Positions 1 through 12,110 of a stretch of DNA of 64,000 nt are shown here, in pieces. The first letter of the stretch is position 1. Each line of letters starts with the position of its first letter. Source of the stretch: Siphonodentalium dalli (Eukaryota > Mollusca > Scaphopoda > Gadilida > Siphonodentaliidae); NCBI GenBank assembly GCA_032622095.1, contig CP136061.1, positions 16,306,440-16,370,439 on the forward strand, written 5' to 3'. The translations under genes were made by a program, and so were the position numbers. Under the pieces are notes generated by a model. The model was not told the DNA's origin. It worked only from the letters and a program-made list of their open reading frames with translations, and did not search any database.

Positions 1-137
1 TATCATAAGTCTATGCTAATTAACATAATAAAGTTCCGGCATTGACATCGGCATGTTTATAGTGGAATATAATAAACAGAATAATCACTTGATTGGACTG
101 GTGACGTGAAGTAATTCATTGTAGGCAGGAACTTTTG

Positions 138-279
138 AAATAAAAACACTTCGCCTCGGCGTGTATAGTATAATTTGACCACAAAGAAACTGATTGTAGG
201 ACGACGCGAAGCGGGGTCCTACAATTCGTTTCGGCTGTCAAATTCTACTATACACGCCGATTCACAGTGTTTTTTATTT
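138..279. repeat. Nested hairpin (foldback) repeat
   Basis: Outer arms 138-150 and 266-279 are A/T-rich inverted copies. Inner arms 157-179 and 237-259 pair over 23 bp with one mismatch. A third, innermost pair (ATTGTAGGAC at 193-202, GTCCTACAAT at 216-225) is perfect. This is a MITE-like snapback unit without coding capacity. No target duplication was identified with confidence. Confidence 0.6.
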
Positions 280-283
280 ATTT

Positions 284-1060
284 TTTTAATTCGACTGTAT
301 GTTGTTTTTTATCGAAATTGTATTTTGACAGACGTGCAACCTGCTATATAATAGCCCAGATTTTTATCTCTCCGTGGTATGATTTGCAACAAACATTTCG
401 TTTCTTCGAACTGTAGCGTCAAACATGAGGACACTGTTGAACGGCGCCCCCTTTCGGTTGCTCTCTGGCAGTATTTTGTAGATAAGAATTATTTTTGTTC
501 TTTTTTAAATAAAATTTAGTATTAGTAGGAAGCAATTATATGTCCCTTTCGTCAGTCTATATCATGATATTAACAAATTCACGTGTGGTTTCAATTATGA
601 GCGTTCTGAAAGTTTGAGGCGTTGGCAGCATTTCTTTTTGTTGTGCTACAATTCAGAATATCTAAAATTGTACCACAAAACGACGTACATGTATCCATGG
701 GAATACAGGCTACTGACCAATCAGAATTGGCATTGTATGCAGGTTTGGGCAAGGTTGTATTACAATATATTAGAAAACATTCGAGCGCAATGCGCTCTCG
801 AATTTATGCAACGTCCCTACCTATCATGAATGACTTTACGTTACCAGTTCAATCTCTATATTTATTTTTAAAGCAAATACTCAATATACTTAGTTATGTA
901 GTGTGTAGTATTGTACCAGTGAAATTCGTATTGTTACAAATATATATTATCAAGTAAATCTCATGTCTATATAAATAAGTAAATGTGTGTGAATTATTTT
1001 GAATACATCTTATTTAGCGTGCATTCTGACCTTTTGATTAATGCCGATTCAAGTTTACAT
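284..1060. other. Unassigned AT-rich sequence
   Basis: No exon, RNA gene or clear repeat could be supported. The short open frames here (at most 111 codons) have no recognisable protein features. Confidence 0.5.
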
Positions 1061-1069
1061 TTCAGAGCT

Positions 1070-1422
1070 ATAATAGGTCAAACAAAGGGTGTTGTATGGC
1101 CAAGCCAGTCTAAATATTCACCTACATGATCCAAAATGGCCACCAACCAGAGGGGTTAAAATAGGGCACACATGCCATTTATCGCCCCCATGACCAATTT
1201 TGGTCTAACAAAGGGTGTTGTAGGGTGACCCCCAAGCCAATCTAAATATTCTCCCCACTCACCTCACCCTGATCGAAAATTGCCACTGCCCAGAGGGGTT
1301 CATATAGCACACCCATGCCATCTCATCGGCCCCTTTACCAATTCTGGTAAAAAAAAAATGGGTATTGTATTGTGCCCCCCCCCCCCCCCCCCAAGCCAAT
1401 CTAAATATTCACCCCACTCAAC
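1070..1422 (+). repeat. ~125-bp degenerate direct repeats, left part
   Basis: The phrase AACAAAGGGTGTTGTA recurs at about 1081 and 1207, with a decayed third copy near 1350. Each is followed by CAAGCC.ATCTAAATATTC and by 'CAGAGGGGTT'. The same family resumes at 3096 after the hAT-like insertion, so the array was split by it. A poly-C tract sits at 1375-1392. Confidence 0.65.
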
Positions 1423-3095
1423 TAGGGTCCTGCGAATATTCGATTCGAAAGTCAAATTCGATTCGAATTCGAGTCGAAATTTCCAACTCGAAATTTCGAA
1501 CATATATGGATGAAATTATTAGCTGTTTACGAACGCGTACACACGTCTATCTTAGCTGTTTCTGTGCCATTTAATTCCCTAAAATTATGAATATGTGCGC
1601 TTTATAATTATTATTGTACATCACGAATGTACGCATGCTATTAAATATATTTATGGCCAGTAATTAGCCACCAGATTAGGACCACTAAATACGTCTGAAT
1701 TCTAGCTTGGAACATGATTGCCAAAAGCTCTGAAATCGCCGTTGGACCGACGACGCACATAAATTATAATAACTATGAGACTGAGCAACTACTAGCGTTA
1801 TCCACCGACTGTCTATCTCAGGTTCCGCGTTATTTGTATGTGACATCGTTGATGATGTAAACTTCACGTGTTTCAGGGGTCGAAAAGTGCATGTTGGTGC
1901 AGGGGGGGGGGGGTGTTGTGTAAAATAAATTCAGGCACGTATGGCATTTTTCCCCTTTCGATCATTTTTTGTACCCACCCACCCCCACCGCCAAATTTTT
2001 TTCCGTTTTCGGCAGTTTTTTCCGACCATTTTTTGACACCCTTTTACACTAAAACAGAGATTTGCGGGGGGGAATTCACTGTAGACAGCTGTATATGAAT
2101 TTCTGTGCATACTATTTATCAAGGATGTTAACATGGACATGTAAATAGGAATGAGTCATTTTGAGGTCATTCGGCCAAACAAACATGGCTGCCAGCGGCC
2201 ATCTTGGATTTCAAAATTTGCAACAAAATACAACACGACAACTGCCTGCAGTCAGTTTACCAGTTAGAATTACATTATTTCTCTCATTCAAAGTGGTTTT
2301 GAAGCCCAACTCATTGCCAAAACACTAAAAAACAAGCAGGAATTTTTTTTTTTAGTTGCGGAAAAAATTGCTTGTTGGTGGCTTTGACCACCCACCCACC
2401 CCGGCACAATTTTTTTGTTCACCCCCCCCCCCTGGTTTGTGGAGTTTTCTTTTGAAGTTGATTGTCAGTTTCGGAGCGTTCCTTTGGCACTTGACAATAA
2501 GTCGTCCGTTATTCATGTTTATTTTAAACATGATAAGCTTCTCAGGCAGTGCAAGAACTTACACGTGTGACGAATAGAACATGGTGTATAAATCGCAAGC
2601 ATCTGGGACAACGACCCAGCTATGGAATCATCAGTTCCAGAAGCACCCAGTACTACATCAACACGCTACACTGCGACTGTTGTTGCATCTTCAAGTTTAC
2701 AACAACGGGTGTTTCCGAATGCCCATTTGCAATTTTGCATGTACATGCAAACTGAACAAACTTTGCGTGATTTTAGTTCCGATAGGCCGGTTATATATTA
2801 ATCGTCGTGACGTCCGCATGGACGTTTTGATCTGTTTTTGTTTCTTCTCGACAATAATCAATTGAAGTTAATAGTATCGCGATTGACGGTTGATCGCCAC
2901 ATAAGCTATGATGGAACTTCATATGGAAGTTCATAGAATGTTTCAAACATCATCTAATCATTAGCAAAACATGCCTAATTGAGAATGCAACACACATGTA
3001 TAATTCGATTCGATATTCGATTCGATATTAGATTCGTATTCTTCAATTCGATTCGATATTCGATTCGATCAAAATCTCCAATTCGCAGGACCCTA
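1423..3095. mobile_element. Non-autonomous hAT-like DNA transposon
   Basis: The two ends form a perfect 15-bp terminal inverted repeat (TAGGGTCCTGCGAAT) at 1423-1437 and 3081-3095. They are flanked by an identical 8-bp direct repeat, CACTCAAC, at 1415-1422 and 3096-3103. An 8-bp duplication with a TAGGG-type terminus is the hAT superfamily signature. Both subterminal regions carry ATTCGATTCGA-type repeats, which could be transposase-binding sites (inference). The interior holds poly-C/G tracts, one decayed monomer of the CCATCTTGG repeat family (about 2140-2225) and no transposase-like frame. It interrupts an older repeat array, which dates it as the younger insertion. Confidence 0.85.
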
Positions 3096-3826
3096 CACTC
3101 AACCCACCCTGACCCAAGATGTCCACTGTAGAGAGGGGTTCAAATAGGGCACCCGGCCATGCCATTTCTAGGTCCCTTGACGGATTTAGGTCAAATAAAG
3201 GGTGTTGTAAGGTGCCCCCCCCCCATGTCATTCTAAAGTATTCACCTAACTCAATCCAAAATTGCCACCATCCAGAGAGGTTCAAATAGGGCACCCATGC
3301 CATTTCACAGCCCCTTGACTGATATAGGTTAAACAAAGGACATTGTATGGTGGCCCCGAGCCGATCTAAATATTCACCTTACCACGATCCAATTTGGCCG
3401 CCGTACAGAGGGGTTCAAATAGGGCACCCATGCCATTTCTCAGGCCATTTTGGATCGGGGTGGTGCGGGTAGGATGAATACTTAGATTGGCTTGGGGGTC
3501 TCCCTACAACACCCTTTGTTTGACATGGGCCCTATTTTAACCCATTCTGGATGGTGGCCATTTTGGATCGGGGTGAATCTTTAGATTGGCTTGGGGACCA
3601 CACTTTGTTTGATCTATATTGGTCAAGAGGCCGAGAAATGGCATGTGTGCCCTATTTTGATTTTTAACCCTCTGGATGGTGGCCATTTTCGATTGGAGTG
3701 GGGTGAGTATTTAGATTAGCTTGCTGGTGGTCACCCTGCAACGCCCTTTGTTTGACCTAAATCGGTCAAGGGGCTGAATATTGACATGGTGCCCTGTTTT
3801 AACCCCTCTGGGCAGTGCCAATTTTT
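3096..3826. repeat. Same ~125-165-bp repeat family, head-to-head inverted
   Basis: From 3104 to about 3440 the units run as at 1070-1422 (CAGAGAGGGGTT, CAAATAAAGGGTGTTG, GGGCACCCATGCCATTTC). From about 3440 to 3826 they run in the opposite sense (CTTAGATTGGCTTGGGG, CAACACCCTTTGTTTGAC, CCTCTGGATGGTGGCC). The result is a large imperfect palindrome centred near 3440. No coding capacity was seen. Confidence 0.65.
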
Positions 3827-4715
3827 AGCTCAACTTTACTTTGTAAAGTTTGAGCTATAATTGCCATGGCTTGGTATCCGTCATTCGTGTGTGTGTGTGC
3901 GTCTATCAACAATTTCCTTTAGCACGGGCTACAGGTCATACCTTTGGTCAGATCATCATCAAATTTGTCATAGCTGTTGACATTGACATGTAGATGGGAA
4001 TGAGTCATTTTGGGGTCATTCGGAAAAAAAACATGGCCGCCAGCGGCCATCTTGGATTTAAAAATTCAATCCATTAGCACTGACTACATGTCGTACTGTT
4101 CATCTGATCATCATTAAATTTGTCATGGATGTTAATATTGACATGTAGATGGGAACGAATAATTTTGGGGTCGTTCGGTAAAAAAACATGGCCGCCAGCA
4201 GCCATCTTGGATTTCACTCTGTGCATGACTAAATCCTTTGGCACGGGCTACAGGTCGTACCTTTCGTCAGATCATTATGAAATTTGTCATGGCTGTTGAC
4301 ATTGACATGTAGATGGGAACGAGTCATTTTGGGGTCATTCAGCAAAACAACATGGCCGCCAGGGGCCATAATGGATTTCAAAATTCAATCTATTAGCACG
4401 GGCTACAGGTCGTACTGTTCGTCTGATCATCATGAAATTTGTCATGGATGTTAATATTGACATGTAGATGGGAACGAGTCATTTTGGGGTCATTCGCCCA
4501 AAAAACATGGCCGCCAGTAGTCATCTTGGATTTTACTCTTTGCATGACTAAATCCTTTGGCACAGGCTACCGGTCGTACCTTTGGTCAGATCATTATGAA
4601 ATTTGTCACGGCTGTTGACATTGACATGTAGATGTGACCGAGTCATTTTGGGGGCATTCGTAAAAAAACATGGCCGCCAGCAGCCATCTTGGATTTTCCC
4701 TTTCCAAGTTGAGCT
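3827..4715 (+). repeat. Element 1 of ~160-bp monomers with CCATCTTGG cores
   Basis: The element starts with a hairpin-forming AGCTCAACTTTAC at 3827 and ends with AAGTTGAGCT at 4706-4715, giving a perfect 10-bp terminal inverted repeat. Between them are about five monomers. Each ends in 'CATGGCCGCCAGCAGCCATC' followed by TTGGATTT, near 4031, 4188, 4350, 4508 and 4670, so the spacing alternates around 157-162 bp. Adjacent monomers alternate in subtype, so the real unit may be a ~320-bp dimer. A short GT-rich stretch lies near 3888-3900. Confidence 0.75.
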
Positions 4716-4874
4716 ACAGTGTCATTGACACTTTCATTTGATTGGTGTGGGGTGATTGGAAAGAGTGGCATGTTCCATCATCTGGTGGCCATTTGTTTCT
4801 CGATTTCAAGGGCAAGGCTCGGAAATCGATCTAGCACCGTGGTTCCATTTCTTCAGAATAGGTCGCCTCGCATA

Positions 4875-4898
4875 TCTATTATATATTTTGGAAGATCT

Positions 4899-4968
<70 letters not shown>

Positions 4969-5704
4969 TCGCGATGGACTCGAACACGGCTGGAACGATT
5001 TCGACCAAACTTGGTACGGACACGTAATTCGACCCGGGAACGAACATGGGCCTATTGATTTTCAGATCAGATGTCAACTTTTCACGTGCCGAGGTCAAAT
5101 CTGTTTTTACGCTGTGTTACGGGAACATTTGAGTTCGGTGCTTACAAATCGATTCGAAACAACGCGAATAATAAAATGCCAGTCATAATAATGACACTGT
5201 GAGAATCTTTCGTGTTTCCTCTTTCCAACGATATATAATGCGTATGTATCCGTTTTAGTTATCTGCCTCAATTATCAAGAAGAAGTGGTACTACCTTCCA
5301 TCAGGATAAAAACAATGCTTAACTTCTATGACGTCGTTAGAGGTCATAACGTTAGATCACGTTAACGCTTAACCGGCCGATGCATTTGACTGTTTCAGAC
5401 GTCTTGGCGATATATCGGGCACCGATGGTAATTTATCTTTACGTTGAAACTTGATAATTAATGAGCGTGTGTATATGAGGCGCGTTTATATACTTGAGTG
5501 GAAATCAAATCGGGTTAAACTGGCGGATTTTTACGGACGAAATTTGATGCATAGGGTATCTCGGTATCCGCTGGGCCGATTTCGCGGTATCCGCTGGGCC
5601 GATTACACCATTTTTGGGGTGTTGGTGTTTGATCCCACCTGACCTTGACCTTCAAAATGGTCAATTCAAGGTCAAAGCCCGGACGAAGTCGGGTCACCTT
5701 CTAG
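4875..5704 (+). mobile_element. Non-autonomous Helitron-like element, copy A
   Basis: The 5' end is TCTATTATATATTTTGG, preceded by A. The 3' end is CTAG, followed by T. This matches Helitron rules (5' TC, 3' CTRR, insertion between A and T). A short GC-rich hairpin (CCCGGAC-GAA-GTCGGG, about 5678-5693) sits 11 bases before the terminus. A perfect 9-bp inverted pair, TGACCTTGA (5640-5648) and TCAAGGTCA (5666-5674), lies just inside it. A GT microsatellite occupies about 4898-4968. There is no Rep/helicase frame. Copy B (21720-22377) shares both ends. Confidence 0.75.
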
Positions 5705-5790
5705 TATATATATTTATGAGAATGCATTGATTGGCCTAACAATTTTTTATAAATTTTTCTTACATTCTTTAACAATTTTTTATCATTTTT

Positions 5791-7170
5791 AGCTCAACTT
5801 TACTTTGTAAAGTTTGAGCTATTGCCATGGCTTGGTGTCCGTATGTGTGTGTGTGTGAGGGTGAGGGTGTGTGTGTGAGGGTGTGTGCGTGACTCGTCAA
5901 CAATTTCCTTTAGCACGGGCTACAGGTCGTACCTTTAGTCGGATCATTATGAAATTTGTCATGGCTATTGACATTGTCATCTAGATGAGAACGAGTAATT
6001 TTGGGGTCATTCGGCAAAAAACATGGCCACCAGCGGCCATCTTGAATTTCAAATTTCAATCCACTAGCACGGGCTATAGGTCGTACTGTTCGTCTGATCA
6101 TCATGAAATTTGTCATCGATGTTAATATTGACATGTAGATGGAAACGAGTCATTTTGGGGTAGTTCGGCCAAAAAACATGGCCGCCAGCAGCCATCTTGG
6201 ATTTTACTCTTTGCATGACTAAATCATTCTGCATGGGCTACAGGTCGTAGCTTTGGTCGGATCTTCATGAAATTTGTCATGGATATTAACAATGACATGT
6301 AGATGGGAACGAGCCATTTTGGGGTCATTAGGCCAAAAAACATGGCCGCCAGCAGCCATCTTGGATTTTACTCTTTGCATGACTAAATCCTTTGGCACGG
6401 ACTACAGGTCGTACCTTTGGTCGGATCATTGTGAGATTTGTCATGGACATCTAGATGAGAATGAGTCATTTTGAGGACATTCGGCAAACAAACATGGCCG
6501 CCAGTGGCCATCTTGAAATTCAAAATTCAACCCATTAGCACGGGCTACTGGTCGTACTGTTTGTCTGATCATCATGAAATTTGTCGTGGATGTTAATATT
6601 GACACGAGCCATTTTGGGGTCATTAGGCCAAAGAACATGGCCGCCAGCAGCCATCTTGGATTTTACTCTTTGCATGACTAAATCCTTTGGCACGGACTAC
6701 CTTTGGTCGGATCATTATGAGATTTGTCATGGCTGTTGACATTGACATCTAGCTGAGAATGAGTCATTTTGGGGTCATTGGGCAAAAAAACATGGCCGCC
6801 AATGGCCATCTTGAATTTCAAAATTCAATCCATTAGGACGGGCTACAGGTCGTACTCTTCGTCTGATCATCATGAAATGTGTCGTGGATGTTAATATGTA
6901 GATAGGAACGAGTCAGTTTGGGGTCATTCGGCCAAAAAACATGGCCGCCAGCAGCCATCTTGGATTTTACTCTTTGTATGACTAAATCCTTTAGCACGGG
7001 CTACAGGTCGTACCTTTAGTCTGATCATCATAAAATTTGCCATGGATGTTAACAATGATATGAAGATGGGAACGAGTGATCTTGAGGTCAGTCGGCCAAA
7101 AACCATGGCCGCCAGCAGCCATCTTGGATTTTACTCTGTGTGTGACTAAATCCTTTAGCACGGGCTACAG
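5791..7170 (+). repeat. Element 2 of ~160-bp CCATCTTGG monomers
   Basis: It opens with the same 30-bp hairpin head as element 1 (AGCTCAACTT at 5791-5800) and a GT-rich stretch (5843-5890). About eight monomers follow, with cores near 6023, 6178, 6340, 6495, 6639, 6790, 6940 and 7105. It lacks the AAGTTGAGCT right end and breaks off after 'CACGGGCTACAG' near 7170, so it is 3'-truncated. The internal frames are repeat translations, not genes. Confidence 0.75.
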
Positions 7171-8302
7171 ATTTCGACAATTTCATGTTAGGTCAGTTGT
7201 CGACCAAATAATGCAACCGATAGGGCGAATAAGGGCCTTTCGTTAGACACCAAAAGGAGCTATCTACGTGCAGTATTCCTCGAGATATCGGCCGTCCCAC
7301 GCAATTTGAAATTCTGTCCCGCAGATTGTCGTTCTACCCCATATCCCATCCCATCCCGCAGATTGTCATGTCCCAATAATTTCCCCCATTTGGCTCACAG
7401 AATTCCAACCGAAGATTTATGTTTAATGGAAGGGGAATAACTCTATATCTAAATATATAGAGTTGTTCCCCTTGCGTTGAAAATAATTGACTTTGTGCAT
7501 AAACATGACCACAGCACAGACGCCAGTTTCTCAATAAAAATAACATGTCCACAGTAGACTGTTTATTACATAGAATAAGTTGAAAATACAATGCCTTGGA
7601 GCTTATACTCTTTCAAATGGTGTATAATATGGCATATATATTACATAATGTAATCTGGGGGTTCGAAAATTAAGTGGGCCTTTAAAGGATCCATTGCACT
7701 TGTATAATTATGTCGCACAATCCCATTAAGTTTTTGGCACGCCAGTCTCAATCAATGTGCAATGGATATATTTCATGAAAGCTTGTTCACGTGTCGCAAT
7801 ACAGTATACGGAACTTCTATTCATATAGATCCATATACTACATTAACAGCTAAACAAATATGCTTTGAAAAGCTTTCCTTCTATGTTTTGGGGAATATGT
7901 TTCAGCAATGAAACTGGTAATTATATTGAAAGTCTTATATTATATTTCTTTCTCATGGCCCCCAAGCTGTTTTGAGTCGTACATTGTCATTCTTCCAGTG
8001 TTCCTGTTGAAATTCTTATTGGTTTCACTATTATACGTGCACAAAGAACACCGATAGGCCGGAATGCCTTGTTCAATGAAAATATAGTACCATTGTATCG
8101 ACTATAGGAACATGTTGTATTGCGCACTAAAGCTGAAACTTTCATAACACTTGACCAACGCATGAGCACACCGGTTCACAAGACATTTTTTTACACGATT
8201 TGTAACTTTTGCAGTTATATGATAAAAATATTAAATGTCGCCAAAATTAACATAATGTGAATCACGATAGAATCATAGAACCGCCATCTGTTCTTCAGTT
8301 AT
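7171..8302. other. Unassigned sequence with one short hairpin
   Basis: No gene could be supported. A 19-bp hairpin (arms 7430-7448 and 7455-7473, one G-T mismatch, 6-nt loop) is the clearest structure. A phrase at 7666-7688 (CGAAAATTAAGTGGGCCTTT) recurs at 25144-25166, which marks a dispersed repeat. Confidence 0.5.
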
Positions 8303-8388
8303 TAATCTGATATGTCAGATTAGTAATATGAAATATCAGATTAATTAGTCTGATATATCAGATTACTTATTCTGAAATATCATATTAC
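8303..8388. repeat. Tandem near-palindromes, ~24-bp period
   Basis: TAATCTGATATGTCAGATTA at 8303-8322 is followed by three diverged copies, for example TAGTCTGATATATCAGATTA near 8346. Each copy is itself an almost perfect palindrome. Confidence 0.7.
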
Positions 8389-8569
8389 ATCAGAACATCT
8401 TCATGGTTATTCGGTGAACCAACATCGTGTGATATCAATTTTAAACGGTACAACGTATTTACGAACTAATAGCACATTCAGAAACAAAGACACACCAAAC
8501 GTGCTTATATAACCGACGCATAGCGTCATGGGAAATTGTTTTCACGAGAATAACTGTTGGAACCTGATA

Positions 8570-8998
8570 GGTTACACTGGTGTAAATGTTTTTCATAGGC
8601 CTCAGTGCTAACGTTTTAGCGTATAGTGTTGGCAATATAAATGTTGGGTCCAAAATTTTCTTTAAATCTGAAAAATTGACATTTTGGGAAACTTTTTACA
8701 CAAAAAAATCATGTCTGTCTAGCAGGGAATTCGCCTTTAAATCTTATGTTTTCGTAACTAGTGTCAGAACCGCATAAACAAATACAGTCATATTTTAGAC
8801 CACACCAAAAAATTCAAACTTCACTACAAAGGGTTAATTCCTGTGCCAATGGTTATTTTACCTATGGGACATCATATGGAAGAGGTGTGATGATTGACTA
8901 TTGACCAATCAGGGCCCAGTGTCTATTTTATTATCTCCTATATATTCCTCCCGCATCCGCTAGATGTCACTCGGAACCTTATTTACACCAGTGTAACC
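8570..8998. mobile_element. 429-bp MITE-like element with 18-bp TIRs
   Basis: GGTTACACTGGTGTAAAT at 8570-8587 is exactly the reverse complement of 8981-8998. Both sides are flanked by GATA (8566-8569 and 8999-9002), a possible 4-bp target duplication. The interior has no transposase frame. The superfamily is not assigned. Confidence 0.75.
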
Positions 8999-9002
8999 GA
9001 TA

Positions 9003-9240
9003 GAGAACCACTCAAAGCAGGTCACATTGGTTCTCCCCTCGGGACAAAAAATAGAAACAAGTTGGGTTAAACGTGGAACCAGAATGTCGGTTTTGTACTT
9101 GATTTGGTTCTATAACTTGGTTCTCAAAGAACCAAAACATGTTTGGTCTTCATTTGGTTCTTAATTTTGGTTTGATGATGAAGAACCAAAATGTTTTGGT
9201 TCTTTATTTTGGTTCTTCGTTTGGTTCCTCTACTGGGACA
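9003..9240. repeat. Dense TTTGGTTCT / AGAACCAAA motif cluster
   Basis: The motif GGTTCT or its complement AGAACC occurs more than ten times in both orientations within about 240 bp, giving many alternative small hairpins. It directly abuts the MITE at 8570-8998. Confidence 0.55.
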
Positions 9241-9964
9241 ATTTTCTCCGTGTGAATTTCAGTGTTATACATGTTGATATTTGCGCATTAACTCGCGAAT
9301 TCCCGAGTTAATTGTGATCTAGCTAGAGTTCATGTTTCTGCAAAATGGCACTTCTACAACCTCTGTTCATTCAGGAAAAATTAATGCATTCAAGATATCT
9401 GTAATTGTGCTTGATTTTGTCCCGATAACGGTTATTTTTAATCAAAAGGAAACGTAACAAATCATTCCTGAACCATCAAAAAACCGGCGATAGAATGACA
9501 ACCATGTTACAGTTCATATACATAGTGCGTGGGTTGAGATATCTGCTATAGGACTGGCTGCGGAGGATCGGGCACAAGTAATCCAGCGTACCCACCATTT
9601 TCTTCGGTCAAGGCTGGTCATGGGGATATATATAGCAAGAAAACCATAGTCAGAAATGGTATCGCCCTCAATATCATATTATAGGCATATATAAAATATA
9701 TTGTTTTCATTAATGCACCACCTCAGAATTCCGTTAAATCAAATACTCCTTCAAATTATTACATTGTCGTTGAAGATTTTTCATTCACTACACCAGAAAG
9801 CCTCTAAATGAGGATCACACATCTATACTAATCGGATTAAATACACTCCGATACTTAGCAATACGACCTTTAGTCTACTTTCCCATCTGTTCACACCTAA
9901 ATATCGAAAGCAATTAACGCGGTGATAAAAGTGACATGCTGCAACAATGAAACATCCGCGAATA
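9241..9964. other. Unassigned sequence with a dispersed-repeat fragment
   Basis: No gene was seen. About 9640-9690 (AACCATAGTCAGAAATGGTA) matches 24219-24265 closely, which indicates a shared dispersed repeat. Confidence 0.45.
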
Positions 9965-12110
9965 TATTATTATTATTATATCCTTTTATTCCTCCTCCAT
10001 GGGAGAGTATATTGAGAACTTAAATAAACATGACAAAAAAGGTGAATATTATACATAGAAGTACAAAGTGCAAAATATACCTATATATGCAGGTACATAA
10101 TCCATGTGTGCTCCCTTGACTTATTATAGATCAGGGCGGCCATACCGGTCGGTTATAAGGCAATCCTTAATACCGTGATATGCGTTGCCGCCCTAACCTG
10201 CCAAATCAAGCAGCCCAGAACAGAGTCGAGTATATTGGTTCAAGAGCAAACATGACACAAACAGGTGAATATTATACATAGAAGTACAAAGTGCAAAATC
10301 AACATATATATACAGAACATATAATGGGTATTGTTATGTACATTGGATACATGTGCACTATACTAGAATTTAATTTTATATGAATCAAATCATAGGGAGA
10401 GTGATTAATAGTTTACCTAGAATCGGAAGCTTTTGGATCACATATGTATTATATCAATGTCAGACATGAATTGATAATCAGGACTGCTTCAGGTTAATGT
10501 GGAATCTAGTATAGGCACGCGTAGCCCATGTACATGCTACTCACATATGACACATTCAAGACTTCTGAAAATCACGAAAGATACATGTATGTTTTGTATA
10601 ATAGTAGTACTACTAATAATTATCATATTACGTTTTCACATGGTGGTATGCTTTCCATATTTTACACGTATTTTTCACTATAAAGTATATAAATACATTC
10701 AAATCATCAATAAATGAGTTCAATTCATTCAGACCACCAGTCAAGAAAAATAAAAGTTTGTCGTCGTCAGATAAAGAATCATAATACATGTAGAGATTTA
10801 TATCAAAGTTGGTAAGGAGAGAGAACTCAATTTCATTTCTTATATTGCCTACATCAGGGCATTCAATTAAAACATGTTTCACATAGTCAGTATGCACACG
10901 AGAGCAATTTCCACATACCCTCTGCTCATACTGTATACATGAAAAATTTATAATTTTACCAACTCTGATGAAGTAGTGTTTATCAGTTGGATATCTTCTA
11001 CATGTTTTCCAAAGTAATGAGGTGTAGAACCCCGGTTGGATCTTTTGGAATCTACTCAGTGTTCTTTCGGAGTTAATCCGGGACATCCAACCTGAGTTCT
11101 CAACCTCAGACATGTTATTTCTAATGATAGACTTCCACTCTAGTTTGTCTGGAAAATACGTTTCATCCATATACATATTAAAATATTCATTCAGGCCATA
11201 CTTATCCAGAGTTGAAATTATATCCGTTGTAAACGATGTCATAGAGCATTGACCCTCAAATCCATGTTGGTGGATTCTCAGGATAAACACTTCTTTGGCA
11301 GTCTTTATCCTGTCAAGATTGCACATTGACCTTAAGAATGAAAGTTTTCGTTTATCTATGTAATATAATAGTGGATATATTCCAAGGAGTCCCAGTACTA
11401 CGTCAGTCCTGGCACGTACCGGTAAACCCTGGATTTGTTTCAAGCAGAATCGGTGACATTTCTCAAGCATTTCTGTATTTTTCATATTAAGGTCCCATAA
11501 TATTTCTGTACCATAAAGGGCTCTTGGCAAAACTATGGACTCATATATAGTTTTACAGCTCATCGGGGTAATTCCACCTGCATATAATCCTGAATTTGAT
11601 AACATTAAATATGTACCTCTTATTTTATCACAAACATGCTTTACAAAAGTGCTATTTAAATCGTATTTGTTCAGTGGAATTCCCAGATGAGTGACTTCAA
11701 TCTTTTCCGGTATAGTTGTAGATCCCATACATAGCGTCCTATTGGCCATGCACCTGTTACCAGTAAGTTTGGATTCATTGAATACAACCATACAGCATTT
11801 TGAAGGATTATATAAGTACCTCCATTGTTTGCTATATGAATAACATAGTTCACATAGTTGTTGTAATCCATTCATTGTTAAGGATAGGAGTAACATGTCA
11901 TCCGCCTGAGTGGGACTTGTACAGTTTACATCATGCATGTATAGACCACATTGTGAATTTCTTAATTCTAAGATAAGATCATTTACATAGATCATATAAA
12001 ATACAGGTGATAGAATACCTCCCTGTCTTGTCCCCTGACATACTGTGAACCAACGGGAGGTCAAACCATTATATTTAACTGAACATTTTACTCCCGGTGT
12101 GTGGGTGGAG
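9965..12110 (-). mobile_element. 5'-truncated non-LTR retrotransposon (LINE)
   Basis: On the minus strand this is the 3' part of a LINE: an RT palm region and C-terminal domain, a ~650-bp 3' UTR, and a terminal (TAA)n tail at about 9965-9979. The 3' UTR contains an internal near-duplication (GGTGAATATTATACATAGAA at about 10041 and again at about 10261). Homology to an RT-like reading frame fades just upstream of 12090-12110. The copy is therefore 5'-truncated, as is usual for target-primed integration. No clear target duplication was found. Confidence 0.8.
10628..12064 (-). pseudogene. LINE reverse transcriptase, C-terminal two-thirds
   Basis: An uninterrupted 478-codon frame encodes the C-terminal part of a LINE RT, which makes cDNA at a nicked target. 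It begins in the palm with CQGTRQGGILSP (residues 9-20) followed by IYVNDL. The catalytic box reads QADDMLLLS (about 53-61), with Gln where Tyr or Phe is usual before ADD. Downstream are the WRY.YN.SKC segment, the thumb/connection region (LPRALYGTEILW, about residue 187) and a zinc-knuckle-like C..C...H....C (CGNCSRVHTDYVKHVLIEC, about residue 395). The endonuclease and RT fingers are missing. The frame stays open upstream to about 12100 (PGVKCSVKYNG), and the TTG at 12064 is not a meaningful start. The lack of stops suggests a fairly recent insertion. The LINE clade is not assigned. Confidence 0.85.

Noticed and set aside
614-957. Two overlapping plus frames of 71 and 111 codons
   Set aside because: No domain, splice context or codon bias; AT-rich chance frames.
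4719-5188. Frames containing long Cys-Val or Thr-His runs
   Set aside because: They are translations of the GT microsatellite in Helitron-like copy A.
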